64,000 nt of DNA, taken from Neonectria sp. B-13. Its lineage: Eukaryota > Ascomycota > Sordariomycetes > Hypocreales > Nectriaceae. The stretch covers positions 1,240,001-1,304,000 of the forward strand of contig NOKP01000012.1 of assembly GCA_002682825.1 (NCBI GenBank). The letters run 5' to 3'. The notes under the pieces were generated by a model that had not been told where the DNA came from, searched no databases, and saw only the letters and a program-made list of their open reading frames with translations. This document shows positions 1-9,963 of this stretch, piece after piece. The position numbers and the translations under genes are program-made. Every line of letters starts with the position of its first letter. Positions within the stretch are counted from its first letter, which is position 1.

Positions 1-408
1 TGTCAACGCCACGTACATGTAAGCTACGAAGAAGACCATGACGATCACCGTGTATCGGTTGCCAACTGCGAGGCCGAGGTCTTCTTGCATGCCTGCAACG
101 AGTGCCAGACCCAGGTTTGTGCGATCGATGAGGGAAATGGAGTACATGATTCCTAGAATCGGCAGAAGTCGCAAGTCAACGCGACGACTTTGGCTTGTTA
201 GCTGAGGGACCCTTCGATGGGAAGTCTGGACAGGAGAGGAGTCTCACATGGTCTTCTTCTGATCTGCGATGCTAAGAGCTGAATGTGGAAGCCCACCTCC
301 TGCTTCAGTGTCCTCAACGTGGCTTGAAAGATCGATCTTCTCGTCATATTGTGCGACAACGGCTTCGTCATCATGTAATGAAGCCCTTAGGCTAGGAGAG
401 GGAGCCAT
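1..408 (-). CDS. MFS transporter, Dal5/allantoate-permease type (5' part only)
   Basis: Only the N-terminus lies in the window; the gene runs off the left edge. Two exons can be read on the minus strand: 408-248 (start ATG at 408) and 187-1, joined by a 60-nt intron (donor GTGAGA at 247, branch GCTAAC, acceptor AAAG at 188). The joined phase gives an acidic cytoplasmic leader of about 55 residues, then RRVDLRLLPILGIMYSISLI and DRTNLG, the first transmembrane helix and the DRTN(I/L)GNA-type signature of the anion:cation symporter (Dal5) branch of the major facilitator family. Such proteins import allantoate, vitamins or other organic anions at the plasma membrane. The substrate cannot be told from this fragment. 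Confidence 0.82.
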
Positions 409-1813
409 GGTATGTTGCTGAATAACTAGGCTTGCTTTCGAAGATCAACAGGTCAATAGCAAAGGGTGATGCCGAATCACAACTCAAGTCTTCCAGCTGC
501 TCTATATGTGAATTGCGATTCATTCTGACTCTTCACCCGGGCCAAGCTATCGACAACACGTCAACTCTTATTCGACCGTAAACCAAACCCGCGGCTCTAC
601 ACCCACATACCCAGCGATGCCATAGCTAGTCTGGGGAAACGCGGGGTAGGAAGCCAATGAGCAAACGATTGTGCTGTTGCCAAGAAACTCCACCTGAGTC
701 AGAGCGCTCGAGTCAGAATATCTCGTGAGAGGGGTCATCCGAATGTGGAGACTTGGCTTGAGATGGCAAGGATACTCGGTTAAAGAACTCCAGATGGCCT
801 GTAATGTGTCATAACTGCGTTGATGAATCCGGAGAAATCTTTTGGGTTCCTCGCGTATCTGCCAAGGGAAAGTACCATCACGCTGGAAGCCTCTGTGGGA
901 ATCAATGTCTTGGAACTAACGTTTGGTCAAAATGGAAGTCAGACTGCATGCTGAGTGCGAAATAGATGTTTTATGTTACGAGGATAATATTTCTCAAATT
1001 CTTTTTTAAGTCTTTGAGTAGTATAATTGATTGCGCAATTCTAGTCCAAAGAAAAAGCCGAATTGGTGTTGTGGTGTTTTAAGATCTACCAACCACCAGC
1101 TCTTATCGTTGTCGACATTGACCCATCCATATGAGACCATTTATGTTTTCTTCACTGCTCTTGCCTACATCATCGACTAGCTACTGAGCACGTAAGTTAT
1201 CTTTCCCGAAACGTCCAATCTTCTGCCTTGGATTCGAGGCTTTGTCCTACTGGCTTAGCTACGACTTATTATGCCCGATCAGAAATAAGTGGCGTTCGTA
1301 CCCTCTAGCCCCTGAGGGAGGAGCCTACGGTTCTGACTCGACCGCGGGTATACCCGCAGACTCGGAGCCGAAACTCAGGCACACTAAAAGCCATTTTCGT
1401 TTCTAGATCATAATTAGACTAGTTCTCAAACCTGATTGGAAAATTTCAGCGCCATTACCTATTTTCAGTACGCACGTGTTCAGGTGCTCGAGAAGAAAAC
1501 GCCACAGGGGATCTGAGCAAATTGCCCCAGTCCAACTTGTGATTTAATTTGGCGGCAAGCTGGCTATGTGGGTCAGCTCGCGCCGACTATCTACCTTTGC
1601 ATTAATAGTCTGCCAATAACGTGTGAGGAGATGAGTAGCGTAGAGCGCTAATCATCTTCAGCACTAAAGGAAGCGAAGCAAAGTGAGTTAAGCATTGTAC
1701 CACCTGAATATAAGGGGGCTACTCCCCAGAATCCGTTTTCATTTCTCTCACGAAGAAAGGCTGTTTCTCTTTTATTCATTCGCTCCTTACCAAGATCATT
1801 CGCCATCGGCATC
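409..1813. other. intergenic, with a relic repeat copy at 1360-1405
   Basis: This interval separates the 5' ends of two divergent genes and shows no convincing coding frame. It contains a 14-bp palindrome (GCGGGTATACCCGC, 1344-1357) next to a short segment (1360-1405) that recurs in diverged form at 9433-9477. A TATA-like AATATAAG lies at about 1706-1713, roughly 105 bases upstream of the next start codon. Confidence 0.6.
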
Positions 1814-2920
1814 ATGATCGTTACTACTCTTCTTGTCTCTGTACTTGCGGGTAGTGTCGCTGCTGGACCCTGTCGGGCCAGCAGTCTGTCCACGAGTGTG
1901 GCGACAGACGGCTTGACAACCGCGACTGAGTCGAGTCAGACCGTCCAAACGGAGACGCAATCTTCAGAGACCATCTCTACCGCGATTGAACTCACGTCAA
2001 CCGGGTCCGAGTCTGAGTCAAGCTCAACTGAGACGGCAAGCGAAACGTCGTCGCTCAGCGCCACGACCGACACCACTACGGACACCTCTTCATTCGCTTC
2101 CTCGGATACTTCTTCTTCCAGCATCGTCGCCACCACCACCGACCTCGCCACATCCGAAACCAGCACAACCTCTACCGCACCCGCACCCGCTCTAAAGACT
2201 CGAACCCCAAAGGGAAGTATCCCTGTAGGTCAAGTGATCGCCGACTGCACATCCCCAGGCACCATTGCTCTCACCTTTGAGGGAGCACCTACAGACTTCA
2301 CAAGCGACCTGTTAAACCTCCTGCACGCGTATAACTACCCGGCGACATTCTTTGTCACTGGGGAGAATGGAAAGGGTGGCAGCATCTACGACAACAGCGC
2401 TATCATCCAGCAAATGTACGCTTATGGACACCAGCTTGCTTCGCTTGGGTAAGTCATATATCTGCGCAAGCACGCCACTATTTGCTAACACCGTGCCAGC
2501 TGGGCTCAGATCGACATGGCCCAGGCCAGCCCCATCCAGATCCAGAACGACTTGGTGAAGCTTGAAGACGCGGTGTACTCAATCACCGGTCTACAGCCCA
2601 ATTACATGCGTCCGCCCTCGCTGTTCTATGACGGCCAGACGCTCAGTACGCTGCGCAACCTGGCATACAAGGTTATTTCCATTTCCATTGACACTCTGGA
2701 CAACGATCCAGGCCTCAGCTCTGCGCAGGTCGTCCAGAACTTTGTGGATGGGTATAACGCGGGTGGCACTATTGCGGTTATGCGCGACATGAATGCGAGG
2801 CTGAACAATGAAATTCTTCCTCAAATCCTCGACTTTGTAGGTACTAAGGGCTTGAGACCTGTGACTGTGGGAGCGTGTTTGGGAGAGTCAGTGTCGTTCT
2901 GGTACCCTCGCAACTCTTGA
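1814..2920 (+). CDS. secreted polysaccharide (chitin) deacetylase-like protein, probable pseudoenzyme
   Basis: There are two exons, 1814-2448 and 2500-2920 (51-nt intron, CTAAC branch), giving 351 residues. An N-terminal signal peptide (MIVTTLLVSVLAGSVAAG) is followed by about 110 residues of Ser/Thr-rich linker, likely O-glycosylated, and then a NodB/CE4 domain from about residue 140. The fold is recognisable from GTIALTFEGAP, the PATFFVTGENG strand and the MRPPSLFYD motif. Two hallmark sites are altered. The TFDDGP motif reads TFEGAP, so the catalytic and metal-binding aspartates are gone. The SHTxxH histidine motif after GHQLAS reads LGWAQ, so the metal-binding histidines are gone. Active CE4 enzymes deacetylate chitin in the wall. 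This one more likely binds polysaccharide or has another role. The intact frame and signal peptide argue against simple decay. Confidence 0.85.
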
Positions 2921-3954
2921 GCAGATTCTACAAGCTGTGGTTATTATCTTTCAGACATGTTACCGCAAAGTGATGGAATCCAGATAGATCTTCCATCCGT
3001 ATATATTGTACTGTTGCTTTATCAATACTAATCGTCGCATAAACACATCAACAATTTACATTTCCCGGATTCATGTTGGTGGTATTGTGGGGAGCTGGCT
3101 TACGTTAGCCAACGCCTCCGCCTTCACATCGCTCGTCGACGAAGTCCTCGTCCATATAGTCAGCATGGAGGCTGCCTTACCTCTCATCTAGACAACGAGT
3201 GACTTCTTCGTGAAGACGCAGTGGCTCTTTATGGCTTGAATAAAGCTCCGACTCGTTGACAAACGTTATAGAGTTATTGCGCTGGACGCCGCTAGCTAAT
3301 GCGAAAAGAAGGAGCTGCAGCTCTGTCTTTGTGTAGCTGTCACATGTTGGTGCTTATGGATAGACTAAATCTACCACTCATTTAACAAGAATTGAATAAC
3401 TGAAAGGATGGGGGTCGGGTATTCATGGCTCAATACGATGAAGAATATTAGGGCAGGTCGGGATATGAAATAATCTCGGATCTCTTCGCGGCATCAACAT
3501 GCGACTATGAAAGATATTACGGAGTATCTTGACATGACTGATAAGACGCGTCGCCTAAATATTCCGGACCTTAAATGGTTCTACGGCATTCATGCATCTC
3601 TTAAATCTAAGATGAGAGCTAAAAGGTGACCAGAAAGTTGATGAGAGCTGCGCGTGTTGAGACGGGCTGATGCACCACTGAACCGGCTGACGCACTGACG
3701 CACTGCTGTGCAAAGATGCCTAACTTAGTCCCCTGAGTAGATAGTGTCTTTTCCTCTGAAGTGAAAGCAGAAGCGACACGTGACTCGCTTATAGCCTGTT
3801 TGCTCAAGCTTTGTCAGCATCAGCCCATGACACTACGCCGTACGCGCGAAGAGAACTGTTGCCTAAGGCAAGATAAGGCTGCGGACTGTTGGTTGTCCTG
3901 ATTGATCTCATCTTTCTCACATCACGGCCCTCGATCAACAGCCTCAGAGCAATT
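2921..3954. other. intergenic region, no gene recognised
   Basis: Short open frames on both strands (60 codons or so) have no recognisable motif and look like chance. The interval holds the 3' region of the deacetylase-like gene and the promoter of the next gene. Confidence 0.6.
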
Positions 3955-5313
3955 ATGGGCCGCCCACCTTCCCCCAGCCGTGGTTATCGCGATGATCCCG
4001 ATGCCTTATCGATGCATACGACACCAGGAGACACATTCACTGACGACGTCGCCGATGATGTGCCCGACATCGCAGGCCCGCCACCACCAACCTATGATGA
4101 TGCTACTGTTGACAGCGACACCACCTGGCCAACAGCCCCTACTGAGCCCAGAAACGCCAATTGGCAAGAGGATGACGGATTTTACACTGGCATAAGCGTG
4201 CCTGAGACACATATCACCTCCACCTCGAAGCGCATTGGTGAGAAGCGCACCCGTATCGCCAACGAGGTGATTCCTCTGCAGGACGAGCGCTCTGACGCCG
4301 ATCCTGGCTTTCTCGAGTCTTGGGTCAAATCAATGGCGCTACTCCCGCCTTCGCCGTATATCCACATCGTGGGCACGCACAAGGAAACCAAACGCGACAA
4401 GGACGGGAAAAGTAGCCGCGTGGATGTGGCTGACTTTCGAATCATGGTCAGCTTGCAGAATTATCTGTGGCCCAACTTTGACCCCAATGGCCCAAACGAG
4501 ATGAACCTCAAGACCTCGGAGAGCGGAGAGAAGACGTATCGAGGCACTGTTCTTAAGAAACGCGCACCTGGAGCCAAAGGTGATATTGAGGTTGGCCACG
4601 CAAAGCCTGATCTCAACGAGTGGTGCCATCGCTACTGCGCCAAGGCAACGGCGACCAAAGTGTAAGCGAAGTGTACATCGCCACATGTGTTCTTGTATCT
4701 AATGCGTCCTCGCAGATTTCGATTAAGTCGTACCGTCACTGGCTTGGATGAGGAGTTATTCCGTTCTCGCCTTGTGGGGCTGATCAGGAGCACCAACTAC
4801 AAAGGTCACCTCGATATTGAGTTTCCCATAGCTGACCGGGCAGTCGACATCTTCTCCTCCAGTTGGCTCAACACCTGGCGACTGAAAACTTGGATCCGCT
4901 GGCTCTTCTATCTCACCTTCTTATGGATCTTCTCCTGGCCTGTTCTATTCTTCACTACTAAGCGGTACCACGTCGTTCGCGCCGAGTGGCCCTTCTCTCA
5001 GGTCGATGCAGACGGTCAGAAGAAGTATACTACAGTCAGCGAAGAACAGTGGATCAGCAGGTACGGACCTGCAGTTAAGCAGTTGTGCTTGGATCGGTAC
5101 GAGGGCTTGGCAGGTGACACCTTTCTGAATCAGGTGCTAGAGAGGGGAGAGTCGCGTCAGAGCAACGAACCTCAGATCGATGGCCGAGCCGCTATGAGTG
5201 CTGCCGCAGCTGCTTTCCAAGGCGGTCGTTTCAATGCCGTCAGTAGTGTGAGCAGCCTGATGCGATTCGCGGGCGGATCAAACGATCAGGTCGGATGGGG
5301 ATTCGACACCTGA
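3955..5313 (+). CDS. conserved fungal membrane-anchored protein of unknown function
   Basis: Two exons (3955-4661 and 4716-5313; 54-nt intron) encode 434 residues. The start is the first ATG of the frame (MGRPPSPSRG); no ATG precedes it in frame. The first 100 residues are acidic, proline-rich and probably disordered. A folded region follows from about residue 105, and a single long hydrophobic segment (about residues 295-316, with WLFYLTFLWIFSWPVLFF) anchors the protein in a membrane. The C-terminus has a Gly/Ala/Ser-rich stretch. I recall similar uncharacterised proteins in Pezizomycotina but cannot assign a named domain or function. The reading frame, intron and codon use look normal. Confidence 0.8.
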
Positions 5314-6118
5314 AGACCAAGACGAAGGGTCGACCAAGTCCGCATTGGAATAGGTACCATGACTCATTCATTTCTCTATATAGTCCGAATTGCAGCTGCG
5401 GAAAAACTCCGTTCTTTGTTATTGTAGAAGGAACTTGCCTTTGAGAGAGTAGGAAGTAAAATAGATAGCTAAATTCCCGTCTCCTTGTAACCTTGTATTT
5501 CTTTCTCTATCTTTTGCACCAACATGCATGATAAGCATACGCACCAAAATTCCTCAATCTCTCCTTTTCTATCTAATCAATTGTTTCTCAACCACAAAAT
5601 ATATCACAGTCAGATAAATAGGCCAATATCCTTCTTGCCCTTCAGGCTCTTGAAAATAACCCATCATTAAGTCTCCACCCTACCACAAGAATCTATAAAG
5701 TTAATTACTATACCCTACGTCGCCGACAGAATGGCATTCGTTCTTGATGCAATTAGATCCCTAAATCATGTAAACTATCTGATCTAGAGGAACAGATCAT
5801 TATTCAATTCATACTTGACCTAGATTTATGTTACCATACTTAGTTCTTCAAGGCTGTATCTGCCGTATACTGCCCAAGCGGATACAGCTACTCAAAGTGC
5901 TTCCCCACGGGGAGCAGTTCTATGACACTTTGGGTATCGAACAGCCGGTCTAGTGCAGCATATGACTGAATGACCAGCGCTGAACGTCGTCTAGTATGTA
6001 ATGAATTTATGACAAGGGTAGGTTGGTTCGAATATAATACTTGAGCATAAAGATCCCAAGTCTTGCAGGAACGAATACAAAGCTTTCAGGCCTCATTTCA
6101 TCTGGGTTACGTGACAGG
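5314..6118. other. intergenic, AT-rich, no gene recognised
   Basis: AT-rich sequence follows the membrane-protein gene. No long frame, RNA gene or repeat was seen. The last 100 bases could be the promoter of the broken oxidoreductase that follows. Confidence 0.55.
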
Positions 6119-6606
6119 ATGATACTATTTCTCCCCCGTGTACTGGTGGCTCTGCTAGCAGCGAGCGCCTCGGCATCAACATGTGTATGACTCTGAGGGC
6201 AAACAAGTATGTAACAATGGGAGCTGACAACTCTGGTTCAATCGACTTCAGAAACGACTGGGCGATGTCATCAGCTTCCTCGGCGACATGAGTTATAACG
6301 CCACGATATCTGGCTACTGGTCAAAGCAGGAGCCTGCGCTTCAACCGGCCTGTGTACTGCGACCTACAACCGCCAAAGATGTTTCAGAAGCTTCAAGATC
6401 ATGAGTAAAACCACATTTGCAAATTCGTAATCAAGAGACATGGCCATGCTCCTGCAGCAGGATTCGCCAATGTGAATGGAGGCGTTACCATCGACCTGAC
6501 GACCCTATCGTCTGTGTCTCTGCACAAGGATTCTTCGGTGGCAAGTGTCGGCGCTGGCGCAGAGTGGCTCGACGTATACAAGCATCTCGACGGGTCTAGT
6601 GTGTAG
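6119..6606 (+). pseudogene. remnant of a secreted FAD-linked oxidoreductase (berberine-bridge type)
   Basis: Fragments of the N-terminal FAD_binding_4 half can be read in shifting frames. A signal peptide (MILFLPRVLVALLAASASAS) begins at 6119, then a frame with YWSKQEPALQPACVLRPTTA (the family's PACVVRPTTAxDV segment). Farther on come GHAPAAGFANVNGGVTIDL and SVGAGAEWLDVYKHLDG, the flavin-attachment and pyrophosphate region. The pieces are separated by stops and frame changes, and the match stops dead at TAG 6604-6606. The glycine-rich VGGxxxGxGVGG stretch, the substrate domain and the C-terminal berberine motif are missing. Intact relatives oxidise alcohols or amines, often in secondary metabolism. 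This copy cannot make a functional enzyme. Confidence 0.75.
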
Positions 6607-6832
6607 GTAGCGGGTGGGATTTTATCATTTAAGGAGTTGACAGTCACAACAGTGGTAGGGAAATGCAAGGTGGTGGGTTCTTATCTATTTACAGCCAGGT
6701 GGACAGCAAGAGTATATGTACAGCGATCTATCACCTCATAATAAGACGCCTTAAGGGCATACAGTGAGGTGCTGAAGAATGGGAAACGAACTCGTTGGAT
6801 CAGAACAGATTCCAAGCTAGGAGCGCAAGCGC

Positions 6833-7708
6833 TTAGCACTTGCCGGCCTTGGTAGGCTCGCACTCGCCGTTGGACTTGTCACAGCCGTTGTAGCCCTGGC
6901 ACTGAGTCTTGGGGAAGCAGTTGTTGGAGTAGGTAGCCTAGGGTAACAACGTTAATATCAATACGTTTGAAAGGCTTAGCAGAACCACATACCTTGTCTC
7001 CGAGGTTGGTGTTGATGCCAATCAGCTCACCACCGTTGACAGCGGTGACACCCTCCATGTGGACGGATCGCTTGCACTTGGAGTTACCCTTGCAGTTACC
7101 GCAAGACCGGTAGACCTTGCCGTAGTCGTTGGCATCTGTGGTTATCAGTATTAGCTTTTGACAGTGTGGTACAGAAATACGTTGCACGTACAGAAGTTGA
7201 CGATGTTGACGTGACCGCAGCCGTTGTGCTGGATCAGCTTATCGGAGCCATGGTAAGCACCACCGCCAATGATGTTGGCAGTGCCGCTACCCTTGATGGT
7301 GATAGCGTCCTCGCAGACGTCCTCGAACCAGACGAACTCGAGGTTGCAAGCGCCGAGGCAGTGGACACCCTCCTTCTGGTTGGCACCGATGACGACGTTG
7401 CGGAGGGTAGCACCTTCCTCAAGGATGAAGACAGCATCCTTATCACCTTGGTAGATAGTTAGTGAGTGCACTATCAATTTGTTAGGACAGGAGCTGAATA
7501 GCTACTTACCACCCTCGCTCTGACCGGTGCACTTGACACCACGGTCATATCGAACCCACTTAGCATCGAAAACCTCGTTCTTCTTGAGGACCTTGGGAGC
7601 GCTCAGAGATTTGGAACCAGTGGCCTTGGGAACACCACCAGTGTATCCAAGGCAGGCCATGGCCGAGGGGATGGTGGCGAGGAGAGCGACGATGCTGGGA
7701 GCGTGCAT
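6833..7708 (-). CDS. pectate lyase, polysaccharide lyase family 3 (secreted)
   Basis: Four exons on the minus strand (7708-7510, 7446-7192, 7135-6993, 6937-6833) join in phase to 233 residues, the usual length for fungal PL3 enzymes. A signal peptide (about [18 protein letters not shown]) leads into a mature parallel beta-helix protein. Family segments visible include [48 protein letters not shown] and [10 protein letters not shown]. The C-terminus is cysteine-rich, with many disulfide-forming cysteines. PL3 enzymes cleave de-esterified pectate by beta-elimination and need Ca2+. The enzyme would act outside the cell on plant cell walls. The coding sequence shows no lesion. Confidence 0.93.
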
Positions 7709-9963
7709 TTTGAGAGATGTAGACTGATCTGATAAAAGTTCAAAAAAAGAATTCCCGGTCAACGGTAAGTACTAGATGCAGAGAATAGTGTATACAACGA
7801 AGGAGAAAGTTGAATGGGGATACCGAAAACAGGCCTTTACAGAGAGGGATTCAAAGGTTCTTTATAATCTCTTCGGGCCGTCGCCATCGCATGAACGTGG
7901 ACCATTGTGGCGGTGTCCGTCCGGACTACTCGGTCGACTTTCAGTGGGCCGAAACTTTAGCGCTTGAATAAGAGTGAAGGAGGATCGTATTAAGGATATT
8001 GTTAACATAATGGCTCGGGTCAGCCTCAGCGTTTCAGGAGAACTTCGGGCCAAGAATTTCCTCCACTGAGATGACAGGCAGAGTTGAAGTGATTGGTCGG
8101 CTGTAGCTGAGACCCTTGTCGTCAAGATCCACAAACCCGCTAGACATGCCAGTGGAACTAAGCTTATTAAGAATAAGGTTATTTCAGGTTCGGATGACTT
8201 AACCGGTTTAGACCGCTGGGAACAATCAGTCGTCTGGAACCTCCGAAGATGGAAAAGGGGCTAGTTGAATCAAGACTCGGGAACGGAAACGCTAAGTCGA
8301 TTAAGCTACCGCCTCGTTAGATGTGCGGAGGTTACAGGGAGGGAGGGGGGAGAAGATGGCCTCAACACCGCCCACGTGCACCACCAACCCCCCAAAGCTC
8401 TCCTCCGCACAGCCTCCCTCGCTACCGTGCCCTTCCCGTCCCCTCAAGCGCTACCACCCAACGACGGCCCCTAGAAGTTGCACTAATCGCGTGCTCCGGA
8501 ACGCCTAGCCAGTGCCCTCGTCCCCCTTGTGAGCGCCCTGAAATTCCGTCTATGGCGTGTTTCACTGTGACCTGACTGCTATTGCAGCCGACAGATGATT
8601 CTGCCCTGGGACTCTGAAGCGGTAATAATCCAAGTGTTCCCAGTCCGAGAGGCTCACTAATGGTTAAGGCGGACGGCCCGAAAGGACCCCCCAATTAAAT
8701 ACGGGTTCACTGGGGCACGGTACCTGACTACTTCTGGTTACCTTCTTTGTTTTGCAGAGTACGAACAAGGACCCAGTCTTGAATACGAAGTAGAAGGTGG
8801 GCAGACAAGTTGGCATTCATCATGCATGTCCGAAGAATACAGGATCAGCATGACTCAGTTGACTGTGTAGTTTAGCGGGAAGAAGGGACAAGAGCCAACA
8901 CCTCGAATTAATAGCTAAAGATAAGCATGATCACTACATTAAGATAAAGGGCGTTCATTTGAACACTAAGTTTCAGATAAACCTTCCACTGGATACGTAA
9001 TGTAGGAAGTCCACTGTCTCTTGCGAACGCGAATACTATGCAAGACGACGAGGTGAATTTGAGCCTAAATACCAGGCAGAGGCCTCGATGCGAATGGAAG
9101 AGCCAGGGGGTAGCGTGGTTGTTTGCAGCTCACAAATCGCTCGCCGACGCATTGCAGCGAGCTCTCAGGAACGAGGAGCCTTGCATCGGAGCCCACTACT
9201 GCCGGACACGGAAGAATTGGACCGGGGGTCGTGAGGACGATACAGAGATTGAGGGCTCAGAAATGGGAACAAGAGCGGGCACTGGGCTGGTCCTCAGCCA
9301 AGGGGGTGAGCAGAGCTGAAGCGAGCTGATAGGGGGCTGAGGGGGGTTGATGAACAGCGAGCGAAAAGGCCGTAAAGCGGCCATCTGTGCTAGGCCACGT
9401 GTCGCTTGAGTTTCGTCTCATAATATCACTATACTCGGAGACGAAACTTAAGCACGCAAAAGGCCATTCCGTTTCCTACTACTCTAAGCTAAGCTAAGTT
9501 GAGATTGGTCTGATGATCCTAGAGCTGGGCTGAGGTAGGCTATAAACAGCTGGGAAGAGTACCTGGGAGAACTCATATACCTGAGAAACTACCTAATCCT
9601 TAGGCTTATAACTATTACCAGCCTCTTACTATTATACTAAGGTTTTAAGATATAGAAAATAATCTCCTAATTTCCAACTAATTAAGGCATGAAAAGAGGG
9701 GTTTTAAATGTATTAATTTGAACCCTTAAATCGGGATATATGTCATCTAGGGAAGCTAGGTCCAACGGCATTATGGTTGACTTCCTGGGAGAACGGCTCG
9801 CTTCAACAGTCCCTTGGACTGACGAAAGCTTAAGACACCTTGTGATGCGACAGAAGCACTAAACCCAACGCCTCCAGGAGTGAAGGAAGTCTTTACCAAG
9901 CAAACTATTCTCAACTTCATTGCCTACTCCATCCAGTGAGGCAGAGAATGCAAAGGATTCCGA
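7709..9963. other. long intergenic interval with a relic repeat and AT-rich island
   Basis: The first part is the pectate lyase promoter. The rest has only short frames without motifs. At 9411-9445 a TTTCGTCTC / GAGACGAAAC inverted pair brackets a short loop. The segment 9433-9477 is a diverged copy of 1360-1405. From about 9590 to 9720 the sequence turns AT-rich, with clustered TA steps as in mutated repeat relics. No transposase frame is recognisable. Confidence 0.55.

Noticed and set aside
9038..9319. 93-codon plus-strand frame near the relic repeat
   Set aside because: No motif, no intron signals and no signal peptide. Considered as a transposon fragment, but nothing supports that.
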